Shown in pieces: positions 1-6,307 of a DNA stretch of 10,862 nucleotides. Both the position numbers and the translations under genes were made by a program. A model generated the notes under the pieces. It ran no database searches. It saw only the letters and a program-made list of their open reading frames with translations, and was not told where the DNA came from. This DNA comes from Cellvibrionales bacterium UBA2618 (GTDB lineage: Bacteria; Pseudomonadota; Gammaproteobacteria; Pseudomonadales; Porticoccaceae), in contig DDJS01000024.1 of NCBI GenBank assembly GCA_002339165.1, forward strand, positions 8,093 through 18,954, written 5' to 3'. The first letter of the stretch is position 1. Each line of letters opens with the position of its first letter.

Positions 1-33
1 GATCGGTTGTCGATAGGCCGCGAATGGGCTTTA

Positions 34-573
34 TCAAGACGCAAGATTGATTGCGGTTATTGACTTGATGTCTTCGATCACTACATAGGTATGACTCTGA
101 CTTATTCCTTGAATGTTAGACAATTTTTCACCTAAAAAACGTTGATAGTGCTGCATATCAGCGACTCGAATTTTGATAATATAGTCGAATCCTCCCGCCA
201 CTAACTGACACTCCATGACCTCATCTAGCGCCAACATGTGTTGGTTAAAGCGCTGAAGGGCCTCGGTGGTGGTCTCGCTGAGTTGAATTTCAAGATAGGC
301 GCAGAGCGCCGCATTCGCCTTGATCGGGTCTAACAACGCGACATAGTCAGTGATAAAACCGTCTTTTTCAAGGCGCTTAACCCGCTCTAGGCATGGCGTT
401 GGCGTCAGGTTGACCCTGCGCGCCAGAGCGACGTTGGCGATGCGCGCATTTTTCTGTAGCACCTCGAGAATCTTGCGATCGGTACGGTCTAGTTGCTGAA
501 TCGTTTTGATCTGGGATGCCTCTCTAATAGTTTCGCTATAAGAATAAAAATCTAAAAATTTCGTATTAAACAT
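34..573 (-). CDS. putR: Lrp/AsnC-family transcriptional regulator, probable proline-responsive activator of putA
   Basis: Seen: numbered from the ATG at 573, the 179-residue protein has an Lrp-type winged helix-turn-helix at about residues 28-75 (LDRTDRKIL, then LTPTPCLERVKRLEKDGF). A ligand-binding RAM domain follows at about 85-170 (ECQLVAGGFDYIIKIRV, then HTYVVIEDIK). The core aligns closely by eye with E. coli Lrp. Known: in several alphaproteobacteria (Rhodobacter, Agrobacterium) an Lrp-like PutR divergent from putA activates it in response to proline. Inferred: same role here, because the gene is divergent from a PutA that lacks its own DNA-binding domain. The start is uncertain. The frame stays open to another ATG at 639, giving 201 aa, but that would put the repeats at 598-634 inside the coding region. 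Neither ATG has a good ribosome site, and the N-terminal tail before LDRTDRK is longer than in Lrp. Family call is firm; the name putR rests on context. Confidence 0.85.
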   Translation of the reverse strand: MFNTKFLDFYSYSETIREASQIKTIQQLDRTDRKILEVLQKNARIANVALARRVNLTPTPCLERVKRLEKDGFITDYVALLDPIKANAALCAYLEIQLSETTTEALQRFNQHMLALDEVMECQLVAGGFDYIIKIRVADMQHYQRFLGEKLSNIQGISQSHTYVVIEDIKSITAINLAS

Positions 574-597
574 ATTATATACTATTAATATAGCAAA

Positions 598-634
598 TTT
601 AGAGTCAAATACTAATTCGTTTAGGTCAAAATAC
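598..634. promoter_or_regulatory. Direct-repeat operator candidate between putR and putA
   Basis: Two 15-base near-copies lie in the same orientation in the AT-rich divergent intergenic region: TTTAGAGTCAAATAC at 598-612 and TTTAGGTCAAAATAC at 620-634. They start 22 bp apart, about two helical turns, so a protein could contact both on one face. Lrp/AsnC proteins are multimers that often bind arrays phased this way. Binding by the adjacent regulator is inferred. The copy at 620-634 ends 25 bases before the putA ATG. Confidence 0.5.
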
Positions 635-650
635 CACATAATAATAAATC

Positions 651-656
651 GAGGTG
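651..656 (+). promoter_or_regulatory. Ribosome binding site deciding the putA start
   Basis: GAGGTG precedes the ATG at 660; the GAGG core is 5 bases from it. An in-frame GTG at 654 overlaps this motif and has no purine-rich stretch of its own upstream. The ATG at 660 is therefore preferred. Confidence 0.55.
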
Positions 657-659
657 TTT

Positions 660-3600
660 ATGAATGTTTCCGCGACCAGAGAGCAACTGCGCAGGACTAT
701 CCGCAGCGACGAACACAGCGTAGTTACCGAGCTACTGCAATCGACCCCTCGCTCGGCGCGCTCGCGGCAACGGGTATTGGCCGAATCAAAAAAATTAGTT
801 GTCGCCTGTCGGTTGGATAAAAAGCAATTCGACATGCTCGACGCGCTGTTTTTGGAGTATGGATTGTCGAATGCTGAGGGTTTGCAATTGATGTGCCTTG
901 CGGAGTCGCTGCTGCGCGTGCCGGACACCAGCACCATCGATCGTTTAATTGCCGAAAAACTCCAAGCTGGCAACTGGCGTGCTCACCTGCGCGGATCGGG
1001 CTCGGCGCTGGTAAATATCTGCACGCGAGGTTTGGTGTTGGCTAAGCACTTGACCCGCGGGAACACCGACGCTACTTCGCAGACTGTGTTTCAATCCAAA
1101 TCATTGGGGTTCGTAGTTGCCGATGCGGCGATGCGAACGGCGACGATCAGCGCTATGAAGGTCATGGGTGGTCAGTATGTGCTTGGGCGCACCATTGTCG
1201 AGGGTTTACAGCGCGGTGCAAAAAATACCCAGCCGGGTACCCGCTACTCGTTTGATATGCTGGGGGAGGGCGCAAGACACTACGCCGATGCAGCCAATTA
1301 CGCCCGCGCTTATGCCGATGCGATCGATGAAATTGGTCAGCGCAACAGCGCCAAAGGCGTGCAGGAGGCCGACGGCATTTCAGTCAAACTATCGGCATTG
1401 CATCCACATTTCGAATTGGCCCAACAGCGTTTGGTGATGGCGGAGTTACTGCCCACCATCAAGCGACTTTGCCTGCGAGCAAAACACCACAATATTGGTT
1501 TGACCATCGATGCGGAGGAATCCTACCGTCTAGATTTATCGTTGGATATCTTTAAATCGCTGGCCGAGGATGTCGATCTGGCCGGTTGGCAAGGGCTCGG
1601 TTTTGTGCTGCAAGCCTATCAAAAGCGTGCTCCCTTGGTTGCTCAGTGGTTGATAGAATTGGCGCGACAGACCGGTCGCCGTGTGCCGGTGAGGTTGGTC
1701 AAGGGGGCCTATTGGGATGGTGAGATTAAACGAGCACAGGAATTGGGTCTAGAGGACTACGCGGTGTATACCCGCAAGGCGCACACCGATCTCAGTTATG
1801 AGCATTGCGCTGGACGTCTACTGGCTGCACCAGAAGCGGTGTATCCGCAGTTTGCGACCCACAATGCCTATACCGTGGCCATGATTATAGATCTGGCTCA
1901 AGATCGCGAATTTGAGTTTCAGCGGTTGCATGGTATGGGGCATATTCTCTATGCACAGCTCAATCATCGCCGAGGGTCTGCGGCTATTCCGGTGCGCGTT
2001 TATGCGCCCATCGGTCAGCACGCCGATCTGCTACCGTACCTAGTGCGCCGGCTACTCGAAAATGGCGCTAACAGCTCATTTGTCAACGCGTTTCTCGACC
2101 CTCAGACGCCGTTAAAGACGTTGTTACAAGACACTCGAGATCAGGTTGCCGAGGTATTTCCCTACACTCACAAAAAAATAGCTCGCCCCGATCAATTGTT
2201 TAGTAGCGTCGGTGAAATCCGCAAAAATTCGCCGGGCCTCGATCTAGACGATACGCTTGGCGTCGCTGCACTGAGCGCCACGATCGCACAGATGCCGGCT
2301 CTGGCGGCCCATGCAATTATCGATGGGGTCGCCGTCGGGGATCCCCAAGAGGCGCTTTATAATCCGGCGGATCAACGACAGGTTATCGGCCATTACGTGG
2401 CCACGTCACTGGTCGATGTGTTCGGCGCGCTGGCGTCAGCTGATCGCGCACAGCCAGAGTGGAATCGCCTTGCTCCGAGTATTCGCGCCGGTTATCTCCA
2501 CGTCGTTGCCGATCTGATGGAGCGGGACCTGATGACTCTCGTGGCGATGATAGTCCTTGAAGGCGGGCGCACGCAGGGTGATGCGGTTTCGGAAGTGCGC
2601 GAGGCGATCGACTTTTGTCGCTACTACGGGCTGCAAGCGCAGAGGTGGGGTGATATGCGCGGTCGCGGGGTATTTTTATGCATCAGTCCGTGGAACTTTC
2701 CGCTGGCGATTTTTGTCGGTCAAGTGGCCGCGGCGCTGTTGGCAGGCAATGCTGTGATTGCTAAACCGGCCCCGCAAACTTCGGCCATTGCAACCTTCGC
2801 AGTGGGCTTGTTCCACCGCGCAGGAGTATCGCCCGAAGCGCTCCAATTGGTGCTCGGCGATGGCCCGCAGATCGCCGCGGCGCTGTTGGGTGATGCGCGC
2901 ATCGCCGGGGTGGCGTTCACAGGATCTACTCGGGCAGCGCAGAGCATCAACCGGGGATTGGCCGCGCGTCGGGATGGACCGATTCCGCTGATTGCCGAGA
3001 CCGGTGGCCAGAACTGTATGTTGGTCGATTCTACCGCGCTAGTCGAGCAGGTGGTCGATGACGTTATTGCATCGGCTTTTGGCAGCGCCGGTCAGCGCTG
3101 TTCGGCGCTAAGGGTGCTTTTTTTGCAAACCGATATCGCCGATCGGGTTCTGGGTATGCTCGCCGGGGCCATGGATGCAATGAGCGTCGGTGATCCACAG
3201 TGGTTGTCTAGCGACCTCGGCCCGGTGATCGACGGTGCTGCCCAGCAGCGCTTACACGCGCACATTGAGCGCATGCAGCGCGAGGCAATATTGATCGCCA
3301 AAGTGCCGCTTGGAGACGACTGCAAAGCGGGGCGGTACGTTGCGCCCCATGCATTTGAAATCGACTCACTGGCGCAGCTCGACGGCGAAGTGTTTGGCCC
3401 TATTTTGCACGTGATCCGTTATTCGAAGGACCAACTCGATGCGGTTCTTGAGCAGATCGAGGCAACTGGCTTTGGCCTGACCTTGGGTATACACAGCAGG
3501 ATCGAGGGGTTTTGTCAAAGTGTCTACAGCAACACTTCGGCTGGCAACACCTACATCAATCGCAATATGGTCGGTGCAGTGGTCGGGGTCAATCCGTTTG

Positions 3601-4397
3601 GCGGTTGCGGATTGTCAGGCACCGGCCCGAAGGCCGGCGGGCCAAATTATCTACTTGGCTTTTCAGCATCGGCGATCCGCACGCTGGCCGCAGTTCGGTC
3701 AACATCATTGTGGGAGCCGCGGGCAACCACTAAACCCTTAGATATGCAGATTTTACAAACGGCTCGCCAAGCACAGCGACGCTGGCAATCGACGCCGCAC
3801 GAACAGCGATCGAGTATCGTCGCACGCGCGCTTGCTGGGCGGCCAGAGTTTATGCGCCGGCTCGACTCGCAGGTCGATAACGCGCTCTCGGCACCACTGG
3901 TGTTGCCAGGACCCACCGGTGAGGACAATCAACTGACTTTGCTCGGCCGCGGCATTATGGTGTTGGTTGTGACCGCCAACGACGCCATGGACGCGGTGCA
4001 AAAACAGCTCGCCAGCGCATTGCTATGTGGTTGCGCGGTGGTGGTTGCGGTCGAGCATCTGCACGTCGATGCGCTGACCGAAATTCATGCGACCTATCGG
4101 CGATTGGGTTTGCCCGAAGACTTGTTGAAAATAGTTTGGATTGATTTTCTGGCGATATTGATCGAGCAACCCTGGGTGGCCGGCGTCATGGCCAATAGCC
4201 GTCATAGCGATAGCGCGAACCTGCGTCGTGCCATGGCCGAGAGATCGGCGAGTATCATTCCACTGATCGAGTGGCCACAACACGATTGGGATTACACTTA
4301 TGCTTGGCTGCTGGGGATGTTACGCGAGCGCACCCGCACAGAAAATCTGGTGGTAAGGGGCGGTAATACCCAGTTGTACAATCTCACCGATGATTGA
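660..4397 (+). CDS. putA: Bifunctional proline dehydrogenase / L-glutamate gamma-semialdehyde dehydrogenase PutA, type B (no RHH domain)
   Basis: Oxidises proline to P5C with FAD, passing electrons to the respiratory chain, then oxidises glutamate semialdehyde to glutamate with NAD+. The protein is 1245 residues. The PRODH barrel (about 160-480) has the proline-site residues expected from E. coli PutA: Asp284 in LTIDAEES, Tyr448 in VYAPIGQH and Arg463-Arg464 in LVRRLLENGAN. KGAYWDGEIKRAQ and ATHNAYTVAM are also present. The P5CDH domain (about 545-1015) has the SPWNFPLAIF motif, Glu780 in ETGGQN, catalytic Cys814 in SAGQRCSALR, and GGCGLSGTGPKAGGPNY. The C-terminal ALDH-like domain (about 1040-1245) ends in a diverged GGNTQLYNL tail. 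The protein starts directly with the helical region, without the ribbon-helix-helix repressor domain of E. coli PutA. This is the type B layout known from Sinorhizobium. Frame is unbroken. Transcription is probably controlled by the divergent Lrp-type regulator. No putP proline transporter is visible nearby. Confidence 0.97.
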   Translation: MNVSATREQLRRTIRSDEHSVVTELLQSTPRSARSRQRVLAESKKLVVACRLDKKQFDMLDALFLEYGLSNAEGLQLMCLAESLLRVPDTSTIDRLIAEKLQAGNWRAHLRGSGSALVNICTRGLVLAKHLTRGNTDATSQTVFQSKSLGFVVADAAMRTATISAMKVMGGQYVLGRTIVEGLQRGAKNTQPGTRYSFDMLGEGARHYADAANYARAYADAIDEIGQRNSAKGVQEADGISVKLSALHPHFELAQQRLVMAELLPTIKRLCLRAKHHNIGLTIDAEESYRLDLSLDIFKSLAEDVDLAGWQGLGFVLQAYQKRAPLVAQWLIELARQTGRRVPVRLVKGAYWDGEIKRAQELGLEDYAVYTRKAHTDLSYEHCAGRLLAAPEAVYPQFATHNAYTVAMIIDLAQDREFEFQRLHGMGHILYAQLNHRRGSAAIPVRVYAPIGQHADLLPYLVRRLLENGANSSFVNAFLDPQTPLKTLLQDTRDQVAEVFPYTHKKIARPDQLFSSVGEIRKNSPGLDLDDTLGVAALSATIAQMPALAAHAIIDGVAVGDPQEALYNPADQRQVIGHYVATSLVDVFGALASADRAQPEWNRLAPSIRAGYLHVVADLMERDLMTLVAMIVLEGGRTQGDAVSEVREAIDFCRYYGLQAQRWGDMRGRGVFLCISPWNFPLAIFVGQVAAALLAGNAVIAKPAPQTSAIATFAVGLFHRAGVSPEALQLVLGDGPQIAAALLGDARIAGVAFTGSTRAAQSINRGLAARRDGPIPLIAETGGQNCMLVDSTALVEQVVDDVIASAFGSAGQRCSALRVLFLQTDIADRVLGMLAGAMDAMSVGDPQWLSSDLGPVIDGAAQQRLHAHIERMQREAILIAKVPLGDDCKAGRYVAPHAFEIDSLAQLDGEVFGPILHVIRYSKDQLDAVLEQIEATGFGLTLGIHSRIEGFCQSVYSNTSAGNTYINRNMVGAVVGVNPFGGCGLSGTGPKAGGPNYLLGFSASAIRTLAAVRSTSLWEPRATTKPLDMQILQTARQAQRRWQSTPHEQRSSIVARALAGRPEFMRRLDSQVDNALSAPLVLPGPTGEDNQLTLLGRGIMVLVVTANDAMDAVQKQLASALLCGCAVVVAVEHLHVDALTEIHATYRRLGLPEDLLKIVWIDFLAILIEQPWVAGVMANSRHSDSANLRRAMAERSASIIPLIEWPQHDWDYTYAWLLGMLRERTRTENLVVRGGNTQLYNLTDD

Positions 4398-4414
4398 ATC
4401 GGTGGAGGTTGTAT
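4376..4414 (+). other. Imperfect stem-loop spanning the putA stop codon
   Basis: CACCGAT (4385-4391) pairs exactly with ATCGGTG (4398-4404) around a 6-base loop that contains the TGA stop of putA. With one bulged A (4406) and some G-U pairs the stem extends outward to about 4376/4414, near 15 pairs. No T-run follows on either strand, so it is not a classical intrinsic terminator. It may protect the putA mRNA 3' end or help termination between the convergent genes. Confidence 0.4.
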
Positions 4415-4437
4415 TGAAAAAATTGTATCGGTGGATG
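4393..4437 (+). repeat. Imperfect direct repeat, 29-bp period, at the putA 3' end
   Basis: ATTGAATCGGTGGAGG (4393-4408) recurs as ATTGTATCGGTGGATG (4422-4437), with 14 of 16 bases identical. The first copy forms the right arm of the stem-loop around the putA stop. The second copy carries the same ATCGGTG, so it could pair with the same left arm instead. It looks like a small local duplication. Confidence 0.45.
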
Positions 4438-4446
4438 TGTGTCGCG

Positions 4447-6246
4447 CTAAACCAAGACCGCCACCGTGATAGTCCACAGTATCGCGGCTAGGGCGGCGGC
4501 TGCACTGGCGGGAACGATTTGGGTTTTGACGTGATCCATCAGATCACAACCGGTGGTCATAGAACTGAGGATGGTGGTATCAGAAATTGGCGAGCATTGA
4601 TCGCCATAAACGCTGCCATTTAATACCGCGGCAAAGCACACCGACATAAACAATAGGGTATTGTCTAGTCCTTGAGTTAGGGCGATTGACCAGGCGAGGG
4701 GCATCGCCAGAGGAAAGACTATAGCAAAGGTACCCCAACTGGTGCCGGTGGATAACGCCGTGACAATAGCGATCGATTGCAGACACACGGGCGTGATCCA
4801 AAAGGGCATGGATGCGCTAAGTAGCATCACCAGATAGAGGCCGCCGCCCACCGCGTTACTGAGTGTGCCCAGAGCGATCGCCAAAATCAATACCGCGGAC
4901 GCCACAACCACACCCTGTAAACCGTTACCAAACCCCTGCATAATCTGCCGCGGGCGCATACCCTTGAACAATGCCATGGCCATCGATAGCACCAAGGCGC
5001 TGGCGAATGCGAGGATAATTTTCGGCGAACCGCCGATGGTAGTGCTGACCACGGCAATCCCAATCAACAGCGTTAATGGCAATAAAAATTCTACCACGTG
5101 AGGTCGGTAGTCACTGGGTACCTCGAGCCGTTGCAGTTGCCGCGCGCTTAAAGGCCTCGCGCCGGGCGCGTCGAGTTGCCCAGTGGAGCGGGCTCGCTGA
5201 CGGGCACGGCGTATTCCGGGGCCGCAAAAACCGGTGATATCCAGACTCAATAATAGCGTGCCGAGTACGGCCAGAATAGCGTAAAAACTCAATGGCACGC
5301 TGTTGAAAAAGAAAGCGATACGGTCGGCATCGGTCGCCAAAAAGCTTGCGCCGGGAACAAAAATTAGCGCCTGTACGTAGACCGGCCAGCCGTTAAACGC
5401 GATCACAGCAGCGATCGGTGACGCGGTGGAATCAACGATATAAGCGAGTTCTTCATGGCTGATATTGTGTTGGTCCGTCAGCGGTTTTACCGTGGTGCCG
5501 ACTAGCACAGTGCTGATCGCACCACCTTGAAATAACACCACGCCAAGGCCCCAGGCGACCAGTTTTGCGGACCTTGGCCCACGGACAAAGTGGTCGGTCA
5601 TAAATTCGGCGAAGGCCTTGGCGGCCCCAGTACGCGACCACAGGCCCATCAGACCGCCGAGCAACCACAGGTACATGACCAGCACGCCAGCAGCACTCGG
5701 TGAGGCGACGCTGGCGAGGTCAAAATCTACCAGCATAGATGCGCCAGCGACAATGCCAGTAAACAGCCCAATCAGTGGATCGCGGGTCACCAGGCTGAGG
5801 GCGATGGCCAGTAGGGCGGGCAGCAGCGACCAGGGCCCATAGTGGTATTTAAGTTGTAGTCGAGAGATCTGTTGGCGGCTTTCACCGTCGCTTTCGACGG
5901 TCTCGACAACCCACTGTTGTTTGACTTGGGGGCGAGTTTCGGCGGCCTGCAGCGCGTCGGTTCGCAAAGCAGATTCGCTGAGGGGCACCGGTGTGCCTAT
6001 CAGTCGCTCGATGCCCTCGTCTAGGTAGGCCGCTTGACCATCGACCGTGATATAGGTTTGGTAGGTGACTTTTTGCGCGACCCACACCGGCGTTACTGCG
6101 GCGGTAATCGCCAACGCACAGACCAGTCCAATGATGGCTGCAACGGCGCCGCGCTTGAGCCGCGATGGCGGCGTTTTGGATTGATTGGATCGATACAAAT
6201 TTTTGTCCACGGCGTTGACCCGCTCATCTCGGTCATAGTGCGTCAA
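4447..6246 (-). CDS. NhaC-superfamily Na+/H+ antiporter-like membrane transporter
   Basis: A 599-residue polytopic inner-membrane protein. Seen: a basic, hydrophilic N-terminus, a first membrane helix at about 33-55, then a soluble stretch of about 80 residues (56-136), then roughly a dozen further hydrophobic segments to the C-terminus. Diagnostic NhaC-superfamily motifs are TASPIAAVIAFNGWP (274-288), GTSWGTFAIVFPLA (501-514) and GSVYGDQCSPISDTTILSS (544-562). Known: the superfamily includes Na+/H+ antiporters, malate/lactate-coupled MleN, and members predicted to carry amino acids (lysine, methionine, tyrosine). Inferred: its place 61 bases after ggt, on the same strand as ggt and pxpABC, suggests uptake of a GGT or 5-oxoproline-related compound, or sodium homeostasis. 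The start is uncertain: TTG at 6246 follows an in-frame stop closely and has no clear ribosome site; GTG at 6210 is an alternative and would only shorten the cytoplasmic tail. Confidence 0.87.
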   Translation of the reverse strand: MTHYDRDERVNAVDKNLYRSNQSKTPPSRLKRGAVAAIIGLVCALAITAAVTPVWVAQKVTYQTYITVDGQAAYLDEGIERLIGTPVPLSESALRTDALQAAETRPQVKQQWVVETVESDGESRQQISRLQLKYHYGPWSLLPALLAIALSLVTRDPLIGLFTGIVAGASMLVDFDLASVASPSAAGVLVMYLWLLGGLMGLWSRTGAAKAFAEFMTDHFVRGPRSAKLVAWGLGVVLFQGGAISTVLVGTTVKPLTDQHNISHEELAYIVDSTASPIAAVIAFNGWPVYVQALIFVPGASFLATDADRIAFFFNSVPLSFYAILAVLGTLLLSLDITGFCGPGIRRARQRARSTGQLDAPGARPLSARQLQRLEVPSDYRPHVVEFLLPLTLLIGIAVVSTTIGGSPKIILAFASALVLSMAMALFKGMRPRQIMQGFGNGLQGVVVASAVLILAIALGTLSNAVGGGLYLVMLLSASMPFWITPVCLQSIAIVTALSTGTSWGTFAIVFPLAMPLAWSIALTQGLDNTLLFMSVCFAAVLNGSVYGDQCSPISDTTILSSMTTGCDLMDHVKTQIVPASAAAALAAILWTITVAVLV

Positions 6247-6307
6247 GAGCTAACCATGTACCAACGGCGGATACATCCTGCTGACGGGTTTTAAACGCCG
6301 ACCTTGG

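Noticed and set aside
574..579. TATAAT as the -10 box for the Lrp-type gene
   Set aside because: It touches the ATG and has no -35 at usable spacing (the nearest TTGACT is 23 bases away). Kept only as an observation.
626..973. Minus-strand ORF (115 codons) opposite the putA start
   Set aside because: Ser/Arg/Cys-rich antisense shadow of putA, with no family resemblance or ribosome site.
1168..1437. Plus-strand ORF of 89 codons inside putA
   Set aside because: Lies wholly within the well-supported PRODH coding frame; the product looks random.
3647..4283. Overlapping minus-strand ORFs of 82-93 codons opposite the putA 3' part
   Set aside because: Antisense shadows; the plus-strand frame is clearly the PutA C-terminal domain with its GGN tail.
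4376..4437. Intrinsic (Rho-independent) terminator between putA and the nhaC-type gene
   Set aside because: The hairpin is real on paper, but no run of T follows on either strand, so I list only a stem-loop.
6248..6307. Hairpin or terminator between ggt and the nhaC-type gene
   Set aside because: Only 5-base arms (CGGCG/CGCCG) separated by more than 20 bases; too weak.
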